From the NCBI GenBank assembly GCA_040386355.1, contig JAZKFP010000071.1, forward strand, positions 1-19,413: 19,413 nt of DNA. The letters are read 5' to 3'. Below are positions 7,542-14,572 of the stretch, one piece after another (the stretch's first letter is position 1; each line of letters begins with the position of its first letter). Under the pieces are notes generated by a model. It was given only the letters and a program-made list of their open reading frames with translations. It had not been told where the DNA came from and did not search any database. The DNA is from JAZKFP01 sp040386355. GTDB taxonomy: Bacteria; Pseudomonadota; Gammaproteobacteria; Pseudomonadales; UBA6940. The position numbers were made by a program, and so were the translations under genes.

Positions 7542-8366
7542 TTAAAATCCAAGGCTAGATAACAAATCATCAACATCGTCTTGGCCGCTTACAACATCTC
7601 TTTTGTCACCTGGTAAAGAAGGTCCAAATCCTGCGTGTGGATTTTTGGATTCAACAAGCACATTGGTTTCAATACTTTTTTCAATTCCAGTAATTTTTTC
7701 GATAGCACTTGATGCACGAACTAAATTTACCAGTGAAACTTCAACTTCTTTTACTAATGAAATTACTTTTCGTATTATTTGTCCGGTTAAATCCTGAAAA
7801 TCTTGTGCTAATAAAATATTGGACAAATTTGAATCAATTTCGCCAGATTTTTCGATTGAATATTTTAAAAAATCATCAATTAATTTATAAAGTTGGCGAA
7901 ATTCAGCACCAGTCATTTCTCTACGAATTAGTTTTTCCCATTCGCCTTTTAGCATTTGTGCTTTATTGGATAATTCTTTAGAAAGTGGAACAGTTTCTTC
8001 AACCATATCCATTGTTTTATTTGCTGCATTTTCCGTCATAGTTATGACATATTGAAGGCGATTTTCAGCATCGGACATGCGAGAAGATTCAATAACAACT
8101 TCTTCGGATTTCAATTCAGGATGGGCACTATTGGCAATCATTTGTGCAGTATCGAAACCAAATTGAACTAATGCATCGTGCACAGTTCGAGTTAATCGTC
8201 CAACTTCTTTATATAAACTCGTTTCACGATCTTCACGCATTTTTTCAATAATTTGATTGGCAGAAATTGAATCTCCAGCTTCTAAATGTGCCAATAAAAT
8301 TTTGGCTTGCTCAAGTAAAAGGGGCATTGACTCTGGATTGTTTCCAGTAACTTCTAACATTGACAT
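7542..8366 (-). CDS. cheZ: CheY-P phosphatase CheZ
   Basis: A 274-residue, mainly helical cytosolic protein that speeds dephosphorylation of CheY-P and so ends the tumble/reversal signal. The family's active segment DFQDLTGQ (189-196), with its catalytic glutamine, lies in the long central hairpin. The last residues DDVDDLLSSLGF form the C-terminal helix that CheZ uses to grip CheY, linked by a flexible Gly/Asp-rich stretch. The protein is longer than E. coli CheZ (about 214 residues), with extra length before the active hairpin, as in Pseudomonas-type CheZ. An ATG with GGGAAG upstream starts it. A family A element separates it from cheY; 31 bases separate it from cheA. Confidence 0.95.
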   Translation of the reverse strand: MSMLEVTGNNPESMPLLLEQAKILLAHLEAGDSISANQIIEKMREDRETSLYKEVGRLTRTVHDALVQFGFDTAQMIANSAHPELKSEEVVIESSRMSDAENRLQYVITMTENAANKTMDMVEETVPLSKELSNKAQMLKGEWEKLIRREMTGAEFRQLYKLIDDFLKYSIEKSGEIDSNLSNILLAQDFQDLTGQIIRKVISLVKEVEVSLVNLVRASSAIEKITGIEKSIETNVLVESKNPHAGFGPSLPGDKRDVVSGQDDVDDLLSSLGF

Positions 8367-8418
8367 TACTGATACTTCCCTACGAATTCTTTTCCAAAAA
8401 TTAAATTAATCTTTCCTT

Positions 8419-8680
8419 TATACTGGTAGCGTGTGACCTTCGTTTTTAAAAAAAAGTAGGGCGCTTTGCGCGCCGCAACTAAAGGCAGCGGCCGAACAAA
8501 TAAAATGGTGAAGCATGAATATTTTTTTTCGATTCGCTCTTAAATAACAAGAGTGCGTCTTGACGTTGCGTAGCCAAAGCTTTACGCAGGTAGAACACTG
8601 TGACGTGTTCGAGCAGACAACACAGCAAGCGTAAAAAAAGATCATGATAAACACCTAATTCTTAAATGTTACGAGTATAA
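8419..8680 (+). repeat. Family A MITE-like element, copy 3, between cheY and cheZ
   Basis: A 262-bp copy in the same orientation as copy 1, filling most of the cheY-cheZ gap. The ends have decayed: TATACTGGTAGCG on the left and TGTTACGAGTATAA on the right. The right end directly abuts the cheY stop codon (8681-8683). It keeps GGGCGCTTTGCGCGCCGC, GCGTAGCCAAAGCTTTACGC and the TGTGAC hairpin, here with stem GAACAC/GTGTTC (8593-8610). Relative to copy 1 it has 15 extra bases that create a hairpin CGCTCTT/AAGAGTG near 8534-8556. Confidence 0.82.
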
Positions 8681-9064
8681 CTAGCCAATTCGTTCAAATA
8701 TTTTATCAATTTTTTCTTTTAAAACAGCAGCTGTAAAAGGTTTAACAACATAGCCACTTACACCGGCTTGTGCAGCTTCAACAATTTGTTCGCGCTTTGC
8801 TTCTGCGGTAACCATTAATACTGGCAAAGTCGATAACTTTTCGTCCGCTCGAACTGCTTTTAAAAGTTCAATGCCTGTCATACCGGGCATATTCCAATCT
8901 GTTACTAAAAAATCAAAGCCACCACTTTGCAGCATCGGTAAACCAGTATTACCATCATCTGCTTCTGAAACGTTGTTAAATCCTAAATCGCGTAGTAGAT
9001 TCTTAATAATTCGACGCATCGTCGAAAAATCATCTACCACTAGGATTTTCATATTCTTGTCCAA
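8681..9064 (-). CDS. cheY: Chemotaxis response regulator CheY
   Basis: A 127-residue single receiver domain. Phosphorylated by CheA, it binds FliM/FliN at the motor switch to change rotation. All active-site residues are present: Asp11-Asp12, phospho-acceptor Asp56 in VTDWNMPGM, Thr86 in LMVTAEAK, Tyr105 and Lys108 in GYVVKPFTAA. It is strikingly like enterobacterial CheY (DFSTMRRI, ASGYVVKPFTA-type motifs). I chose the TTG start at 9064: GGAGG lies 5 bases upstream, and the resulting MDKNMKILVVDD lines up with MADKELKFLVVDD of E. coli. The alternative ATG at 9052 would drop four residues and has a weaker site. FliA is 143 bases upstream; downstream the stop touches family A copy 3. Confidence 0.96.
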   Translation of the reverse strand: MDKNMKILVVDDFSTMRRIIKNLLRDLGFNNVSEADDGNTGLPMLQSGGFDFLVTDWNMPGMTGIELLKAVRADEKLSTLPVLMVTAEAKREQIVEAAQAGVSGYVVKPFTAAVLKEKIDKIFERIG

Positions 9065-9207
9065 ACTTGCCTCCCTCTCCCTTCTTTTAATGAGAATCGA
9101 CTAATCATTAATCGACCGGGCTTTGTTTTTTTAGTCTAGATCACTTAATTGTTGTAGAAGATCATATTTAAGTTTTTCTATACGATTTTAATAATCAATA
9201 GTTATGG

Positions 9208-9969
9208 TTAATCGGATGAATCTGCTTGTGGCCCACTTAACCATGCTCTCAGCCGTAATGCAGCTTGGCTATGAATTTGCGAAACTCGAGATTCAGTTAC
9301 ACCTAATACTTTACCAATTTCTTTTAAATTCATTTCTTCATCGTAATACAAGCTTAAAACTAATTTTTCTCTTTCAGGCAATTTATTAATGGATTCTACT
9401 AAACGATCAAATAAGGAAAACTTTTCAAATTGTTCTGCAGGACCATCACTATCAATCGGTAAACGATCCGAAGAATCCTCGTTGCCATCAATAAAAATTT
9501 CTTGCAAGCTAAATAAACGAGCACTCATGCTATCGCCTAATTTTTGGTGATATTCCTCTAATGGTATTCCCAATTCGATAGCTATTTCACTTTCGCGTGC
9601 ATCACGCCCTAGACGTTGCTCGACGCGTCGAATGGCTTGATATACATCACGCGTATGACGATGTACTGAACGTGGGGTCCAATCCCCGCGCCGAACTTCA
9701 TCCAACATTGCACCACGTATGCGAATACCTGCGTAGGTCTCAAAACTCGCGCCTTTATTTTCATCAAACTTTTTGGCAGCTTCAATTAAACCCAACATTC
9801 CGGCTTGAATTAAATCATCTAATTGAATATTAGCGGGCAAGCGAGCTAATAAATGATGTCCTATGCGTTTCACTAAAGATGCATATTGATTGATAATACG
9901 TTCAATCTCTTTCGTAGAAAGCATGGGCACGTCATCGTTTTCAATAGGTAAATCATCCGAATAAGCCAT
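9208..9969 (-). CDS. fliA: Flagellar sigma factor FliA (sigma-28)
   Basis: A 253-residue sigma-70-family factor that directs RNA polymerase to late flagellar and chemotaxis promoters once the hook is complete and FlgM is exported. Region 2 spans about 25-100 (QLDDLIQAGMLGLIEAAKKF, FETYAGIRIRGAMLDEVRRGDW, the FliA-typical -10 recognition and melting segment). Region 3 follows with RSVHRHTRDVYQAIRRVEQ. Region 4 is at about 195-245 (LPEREKLVLSLYY, LKEIGKVLGVTESRVSQIHSQA, a helix-turn-helix for the -35). I chose ATG 9969, four bases after the flhG stop (TAACGCAATG), suggesting coupling. An upstream start at 10029 would add 20 untypical hydrophobic residues lying inside flhG. Confidence 0.95.
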   Translation of the reverse strand: MAYSDDLPIENDDVPMLSTKEIERIINQYASLVKRIGHHLLARLPANIQLDDLIQAGMLGLIEAAKKFDENKGASFETYAGIRIRGAMLDEVRRGDWTPRSVHRHTRDVYQAIRRVEQRLGRDARESEIAIELGIPLEEYHQKLGDSMSARLFSLQEIFIDGNEDSSDRLPIDSDGPAEQFEKFSLFDRLVESINKLPEREKLVLSLYYDEEMNLKEIGKVLGVTESRVSQIHSQAALRLRAWLSGPQADSSD

Positions 9970-9973
9970 TGCG

Positions 9974-10786
9974 TTACGCCGATTCAGAATGAGGAATAAC
10001 AAGGTTTTCAAAAAAGAATTGTAAACCACCTATTGAATTTAAGCTGGGTTGCCAGCGTTGTACACGACAAGCTAAAGAATTAAATGCTGCAGTCGCATTT
10101 GATTTTGGAAATAAAGTAACCACTGATTTTTGACGACGTACTGCTTTTCGAATGGCATCATCAAATGGAATGATACCTTCAAACGTTAAATGTACATCTA
10201 AAAACCTATCCGTTGTACGTAACAATTTATCAAATAAATGTTGGCCTTCAATAATTCCATTCACTTGATTGCAAAGAATTCTAAATTTACGTGTACCTGG
10301 CTGACGACTTAAAACTTTTATTAAGGCATATGCATCGGCTAATGAGGTAGGTTCATGACATAAAACAATTAATATTTCTTGGCAAGCGCACGCAAATTGC
10401 GTTACGTTTCGCCCAATTCCTGCAGCGGTGTCAATTATTAATACGTCGGTTTTTTTAGAATAAGATAATGCTTGAATCAACATATTTTGTTGTAGAGAAT
10501 TTAATTCAGTTAGACTTTGTATTCCTGAACCACCAGGAACAATATGTATATTGTTAGGACCTAGCAATAATAAATCTTTAATTTCACACGCACCGGAAAA
10601 AAAATCATTTAATGTAAATTTGGGTGTTAAACCTAATAAAACATCTATATTAGCTAGGCCAAAATCTGCGTCAATTAACGTTACTGCTTGTCCCATGCTT
10701 CCAAGTACCGTTGCTAAATTTACAGCAACATTACTTTTACCAACGCCTCCTTTACCACCGGTCACTGCAATCGTTTTCACACTCAT
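9974..10786 (-). CDS. flhG: Flagellar number regulator FlhG (FleN), MinD-like ATPase
   Basis: A 270-residue ParA/MinD-family ATPase. In polar flagellates FlhG/FleN limits flagellar number, by antagonising the master regulator FleQ and acting with FlhF. The deviant Walker A motif KGGVGKS (12-18) includes the signature Lys that MinD-type dimers insert in trans. LIDADFGLANIDVLLGL (about 38-54) and LIIDTAAGI are the other nucleotide-site motifs, and GIIPFDDAIRKAVRRQKSV is typical of FleN. Start ATG has AAAGG at good spacing. It lies 90 bases after flhF and four bases before fliA. FleN proteins usually also have a C-terminal membrane-targeting helix; the tail here (GLQFFFENLV) could serve, but this is inferred. 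Confidence 0.94.
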   Translation of the reverse strand: MSVKTIAVTGGKGGVGKSNVAVNLATVLGSMGQAVTLIDADFGLANIDVLLGLTPKFTLNDFFSGACEIKDLLLLGPNNIHIVPGGSGIQSLTELNSLQQNMLIQALSYSKKTDVLIIDTAAGIGRNVTQFACACQEILIVLCHEPTSLADAYALIKVLSRQPGTRKFRILCNQVNGIIEGQHLFDKLLRTTDRFLDVHLTFEGIIPFDDAIRKAVRRQKSVVTLFPKSNATAAFNSLACRVQRWQPSLNSIGGLQFFFENLVIPHSESA

Positions 10787-10876
10787 ACTACTGCCTTTGC
10801 GTTGTGTCTAAAACTACGTGTAGGTAATACCAAAAAAATTTAAATATGAGAATCATTGTTTAAGAATAATATTACT

Positions 10877-11899
10877 TTAAACCGATTCCATGTTTTTTAT
10901 TTTTTTATTCTTTGTGATTTTAACTTTTCCAAAGAAATTATTTGAAATACGTTTTTTATCTATCCAGGTTTTGATAGTATTTTCAGTAACCACATGGACA
11001 TCATCTGGAATGATGGCGCCATCACAATACAGGGCTAATGGAATATAAGAATTCATATTTTTTAGTATCGGAGAAAGATCCGTGACTAAATCACATTGCG
11101 TCAAAATCATGCCGCTGAAGCAATCAGAATAACTTTCAATAATTTTATTAGATAAAATATTTTCCTGACACACTGCAGAATAAGTAAGAAATAATTTCAA
11201 ATTTATAAACTGAGACTTTTTTTGTATTAATGTTGAAATCTTCTCTAAATTTTCCAATCGAGTTCCTTCAGTATCAATAAAAATCCACTCATCTTTTGGT
11301 AATTCAGTAATATTATTTAGTAAATAATTCACATCTATGGTTTGAGTAATAATACCCAAATGCTGCCCCAGCTGATGCATCTGTAATTTGGTAGTCCATT
11401 TTTTATCATCCGTACTCATAATACGAACTTTCTCTGTTCCATGACGTTGAATCATCATGGCTGCAATTTTAGCAATGGTTGTAGTTTTACCGGCTCCTGG
11501 CAAACCTAATAAAACAAAGATACCAGGAGCTTCAAATAGATTTTCTTCACATAAAACGACTTCATTAATCACACCAACGCGTGAATGATTATCTTTATCA
11601 TGAGTAGATACACTTGATCCAGATGGGAAGTGATTAAGCTGCGTTACCTTATTATCAAAAGAGGAAGTAATTCTTTTCTGAGTATCTTGTTCAACAGCAA
11701 TTTTATTAATCTTAGATATTATTCCATCATTAATTGAAACAGTAGAATTCATAAAACTAGAGTCTTTTGACGCTAAAATTTCAATACGACCCCCATCAAT
11801 TTTTTTATTTGAAAGTATTAAAGCATCCTTGCCTAACTCTTCTCTAATTCTTTTAAGAGCACTTTTCATATCTTGTGCAATATATTTTTTGATCTTCAT
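10877..11899 (-). CDS. flhF: Flagellar placement GTPase FlhF, divergent
   Basis: A 340-residue SRP-type GTPase homologue that in other bacteria recruits FliF and the export gate to the pole. The basic N-terminal start (MKIKKYIAQDMKSALKRIRE, then LGKDALILSNKKIDGG) is typical of FlhF. The linker is short. In the NG domain the P-loop GLPGAGKTTTIAKIAA (132-147) is intact, but other signatures differ: STDDKKWTT (162-170) where FlhF has TDSYRIGA-like sequence, IDTEG (208-212) for DTAG, TQCD (267-270) for TKLD, and GAIIPDD for GQxVPED. The lost Arg after TD and the changed DTAG and TKxD bear directly on nucleotide handling in SRP GTPases. The reading frame is intact and its place between flhA and flhG is canonical, so this is FlhF, perhaps with altered GTPase activity. 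Spacing to flhA is 17 bases. Confidence 0.9.
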   Translation of the reverse strand: MKIKKYIAQDMKSALKRIREELGKDALILSNKKIDGGRIEILASKDSSFMNSTVSINDGIISKINKIAVEQDTQKRITSSFDNKVTQLNHFPSGSSVSTHDKDNHSRVGVINEVVLCEENLFEAPGIFVLLGLPGAGKTTTIAKIAAMMIQRHGTEKVRIMSTDDKKWTTKLQMHQLGQHLGIITQTIDVNYLLNNITELPKDEWIFIDTEGTRLENLEKISTLIQKKSQFINLKLFLTYSAVCQENILSNKIIESYSDCFSGMILTQCDLVTDLSPILKNMNSYIPLALYCDGAIIPDDVHVVTENTIKTWIDKKRISNNFFGKVKITKNKKIKNMESV

Positions 11900-11916
11900 A
11901 TCTCTACCTGTAAGAG

Positions 11917-14037
11917 TTAATCTTTACTACCAATTTGACTTATTACTGTAATTTTTTTATCACTTGGAACTTCTGCGTATGAAATAACATGTAAATTGTT
12001 AATAATGGGATTTAAAAATTTATATAACATTGCTCTTATATTGCCAGAAACTAGTAAAACAGTAGGCAAACTTTTTTGATCCATTTTTTTACTTGCTTCA
12101 ATTGCAGATTTTTGAATTCTGTCAGCAATTGCTGGATCTAAAACGGCATCAGATTCCGAACCACCTACTTGACGCGACTGCTGTACAGCCTGACCTAATA
12201 AATTTTCTAAATCAGGAGATAGCGTTATAACGGAGACATCTCCAGCTGGCCCCATTAAATTTTGAATAATTGCGCGAGACATATTTTTTCTAACTTCTTG
12301 TGTTAAAAATTCAGTGTCTTGACGTCTACTTGCAGCTTCAGCAAGTGATTCACTAATACTGCGAAAATCTCTGACAGGAATTGATTCTTTCAAAAGATTT
12401 TGAATAACTTTTAAAATTCTACTGAGCGGTAATGGTTTTGGAGTTAAATTTTCAATAAGTTTTGGAGCTGTTTTTGACAATTGATTTATTAATTCTTGCA
12501 CTTCTTCATGACCAATAATTTCATGAGCATGTTTAGTCATAATATAACTTAGATGAGTAGCTATCACCGTAGCAGAATCAACAACTGTATAACCTAATGC
12601 TTGCGCTTGTTCTTTTAATTGAGGATCAATCCAAATAGCATCTAAACCGTATGCAGGATCTTTTGTCGGTGTACCAGGTAAATTTCCAAAAACTTTTCCA
12701 GGATTAATTGCCAAATCTTTATCTGGCATGATCTCCGCAGAACTCATTACAGAACCTAATAAAAGAATTCTATAGCCTGTAGGAGGCAACTCTAAATTAT
12801 CTCGTATGTGCACACTGGGATAAAGAAAACCTAAATCTTGAGAAACTTTTTTACGTACACCTTTAATTCGTTTTAATAATTTTCCACCTTGTTCTTCATC
12901 AACCAGTGGAATTAATCTATATCCAACATCAATTCCCAAGGTATCGACCGTAGAGATATTGTCCCAACCTAATTCCGCAAGCTCACTGTTTTCTTTTTTA
13001 TTGGCTTTAGTATTTTCCAACGCAGGCTGTTCGGTTACAATATTTTTTAATAAATCTTTTTTTACTTTAGTGTTTCGGACATGAAATCCTAAGTAACCAC
13101 AACAAGCAGCTAAGCCTAAAAATGCAACATGTGGCATACCTGGAATAATACCCATGATGCCTAGAATTCCAGCAGTAACAAATAAAGATTGAGGGCTAGC
13201 AAACATTTGCGTCAATATTTGCCCTCCCATATCTTGCGAGGTATTAACACGCGTCACAATTATTGCAGTGCCAGTTGAAAGTAACAAAGCGGGAATTTGA
13301 GCGACTAAACCATCACCAATAGTTAGTACTGCATAGATTTTCATTGCTTCAGAAAAATTTAAATCATGTTGTAATACACCAATAGCAACGCCACCAACTA
13401 AATTAATAATTAAAATTAAAATACCCGCTACAGCATCGCCTCTAACAAATTTACTAGCACCATCCATAGAACCATAAAAATCAGCTTCTTGCCTTACATC
13501 ATCACGCCGAGCTCTAGCTTGATCCTGATCAATTAAACCTGCATTTAAATCAGCATCAATCGCCATTTGTTTACCAGGCATTGCATCCAAAGTAAACCGA
13601 GCTGTTACTTCTGAAATTCGTCCAGCACCTTTTGTTACGACTACGAAATTAATAATAATTAAGATGAGAAACACCACAATACCTACAGTAAAGTTTCCAC
13701 CAATTACTACAGCACCAAAAGCTTCAATAACCTTTCCCGCAGCATCTGGTCCATTGTGTCCGTGTAATAATACAACCCGAGTAGAGGCAATATTTAATGC
13801 CAAGCGTAATAAAGTTGAAATTAATAAAATGGTAGGGAATACACCGAATTCTAATGGGCGAACTACATAAATAGTTACCAATAAAACGAGCAGTGAAAGC
13901 GTGATATTAAATGTAAAGAGTAAATCCAGCAGTATTGGAGGAATAGGCAAAATCATCATCGCTAAAATTGCTAGCAATAATAATGGCGCACCTAACTGTG
14001 CTTGAAATACTTGTGCTGGCGCAAATGCAGTCGCCAT
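11917..14037 (-). CDS. flhA: Flagellar export gate protein FlhA
   Basis: A 706-residue inner-membrane protein forming the nonameric ring of the flagellar type III export gate. The N-terminal half has about eight membrane segments. Between them lies the FHIPEP family signature GRISEVTARFTLDAMPGKQM (139-158), continuing to DADLNAG (161-167), followed by the acidic/basic cytoplasmic loop with conserved RRDDVRQEADFYGSMDGA. The C-terminal half (about 330-706) is the cytoplasmic domain that docks export chaperones and substrates, with GYRLIPLVD and VHIRDNLELPPTGYRI. The ATG is preceded by GAGAGG at 7-base spacing. Upstream are a family B element and a sigma-54-type promoter, so flhA appears to head the flhA-flhF-flhG-fliA transcript. 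Length and motifs are normal. Confidence 0.97.
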   Translation of the reverse strand: MATAFAPAQVFQAQLGAPLLLLAILAMMILPIPPILLDLLFTFNITLSLLVLLVTIYVVRPLEFGVFPTILLISTLLRLALNIASTRVVLLHGHNGPDAAGKVIEAFGAVVIGGNFTVGIVVFLILIIINFVVVTKGAGRISEVTARFTLDAMPGKQMAIDADLNAGLIDQDQARARRDDVRQEADFYGSMDGASKFVRGDAVAGILILIINLVGGVAIGVLQHDLNFSEAMKIYAVLTIGDGLVAQIPALLLSTGTAIIVTRVNTSQDMGGQILTQMFASPQSLFVTAGILGIMGIIPGMPHVAFLGLAACCGYLGFHVRNTKVKKDLLKNIVTEQPALENTKANKKENSELAELGWDNISTVDTLGIDVGYRLIPLVDEEQGGKLLKRIKGVRKKVSQDLGFLYPSVHIRDNLELPPTGYRILLLGSVMSSAEIMPDKDLAINPGKVFGNLPGTPTKDPAYGLDAIWIDPQLKEQAQALGYTVVDSATVIATHLSYIMTKHAHEIIGHEEVQELINQLSKTAPKLIENLTPKPLPLSRILKVIQNLLKESIPVRDFRSISESLAEAASRRQDTEFLTQEVRKNMSRAIIQNLMGPAGDVSVITLSPDLENLLGQAVQQSRQVGGSESDAVLDPAIADRIQKSAIEASKKMDQKSLPTVLLVSGNIRAMLYKFLNPIINNLHVISYAEVPSDKKITVISQIGSKD

Positions 14038-14070
14038 TAAGATGCCTCTCTACTACTTTACTTCTTAAAG

Positions 14071-14192
14071 TACCTTCCTCAAAATAGTTTTCCAGGTTGT
14101 TGTAACATTCGTTCGCCTGCTCACATATTTTTCAATATGCTCCGCGGTCTCACTTATGCTACGCCTACTGGAAACCAATTCTGCGTTTGGTA
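14071..14192 (-). repeat. Family B inverted-repeat element in the flhA leader
   Basis: A 122-bp element related to the one inside fliP, in the opposite orientation. On the minus strand it opens TACCAAACGCAGAATTGG, then GTAGGCG, passes through GTGAGCAGGCGAACGA and ACAACAACCTGGAAAACT, and ends GAGGAAGGTA. These align in order with TACCAAATGCAGATGGG, GTAGGCG, GTGAGCAGGCTGCACGA, ACACCCGGGAAAACT and TTTGGTA of the fliP copy. Both ends have a TA dinucleotide. It lies between the candidate sigma-54 promoter and flhA and so would be part of the untranslated leader. Confidence 0.75.
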
Positions 14193-14217
14193 CATTCAAT
14201 TTTAATAATTTGAAAAC

Positions 14218-14231
14218 GTCATTTTATTGAC
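14218..14231. promoter_or_regulatory. Candidate FleQ-like binding site downstream of the flhA promoter
   Basis: GTCATTTTATTGAC is an inverted repeat (GTCA/TGAC) close to the FleQ recognition pattern I recall from Pseudomonas, GTCaNTAAAtTGAC, differing mainly in the centre. It lies about 25-40 bases downstream of the start expected from the sigma-54 element at 14269-14283. In Pseudomonas, FleQ is known to act from leader positions at flhA. A second spaced pair, TTGACA...TGTCAA, overlaps it. No fleQ gene is in the window, so this is inference. Confidence 0.35.
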
Positions 14232-14268
14232 AGGGTTTTAAAGTATTTTGTCAACTAACAGTAGTAAG

Positions 14269-14283
14269 GCAAATTAAGTGCCA
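14269..14283 (-). promoter_or_regulatory. Sigma-54 (RpoN) promoter for flhA
   Basis: Read on the minus strand, TGGCACTTAATTTGC matches the -24/-12 pattern, with GG and GC separated by exactly 10 bases. The expected start is about 14257, giving a leader of about 220 bases before the flhA ATG at 14037. Sigma-54 control of flhA is the rule in Pseudomonas/Vibrio-type polar flagellar hierarchies, which supports the call. The leader includes a family B element. Confidence 0.65.
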
Positions 14284-14359
14284 ACAATAAGTTAATATTG
14301 CAATGATTGCTAAAAAATTATTTTATTTAATTAATTTATAGTTAACTTTTAAATTTAAG

Positions 14360-14527
14360 GCGGGTAAATAATTATTCGTCCCTACTATAAATATCAAGCA
14401 ATCCAATATTTTCTGGTAAATTTCAATTAATAGAGATGAATCATTTTTTATTCATAAATTAAAAAAATAGGACTTCAAAAGTTTTTAAGTAAAGTGTCAA
14501 TTCGTAGGTGCGAATAATTATTCGCCC
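14360..14527. repeat. Family C element: inverted pair of quasi-palindromic repeats, flhB-flhA gap
   Basis: GCGGGTAAATAATTATTCG (14360-14378) running to TCCCTAC, and GTAGGTGCGAATAATTATTC (14504-14523) followed by GCCC, are inverted copies of one unit. The interior is about 118 bases of AT-rich sequence with no gene. It has the same layout as the pair at 1228-1322 but a longer centre. It starts 45 bases past the flhB stop, so the near palindrome may also act as a 3'-end structure; no U-tract typical of a terminator follows. Confidence 0.6.
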
Positions 14528-14572
14528 TTCTTAAATTTCTCAATGAATTCTGTTCATTAAACTGGATTTAAT

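Noticed and set aside
9085..9160. Possible sigma-28 promoter before cheY (minus-strand GTCGATTA with an A-rich -35)
   Set aside because: The -10-like match is partial, the -35 is only an A-run and the spacing is off by about two bases; cheY could equally be read from the fliA transcript.
10551..10811. Plus-strand ORFs inside flhG, cheA, fliO, fliR and others
   Set aside because: They are antisense frames of well-supported genes, with low-complexity translations and no ribosome-binding sites or domains.
10877..11899. flhF as a pseudogene
   Set aside because: The frame is full, the N-terminal domain and P-loop are conserved and operon spacing is normal; altered motifs alone do not show loss of function.
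14504..14572. Rho-independent terminator after flhB
   Set aside because: The palindrome near 14504-14527 has an AT-rich stem and no following U-tract in the minus direction, and it is explained as part of family C.
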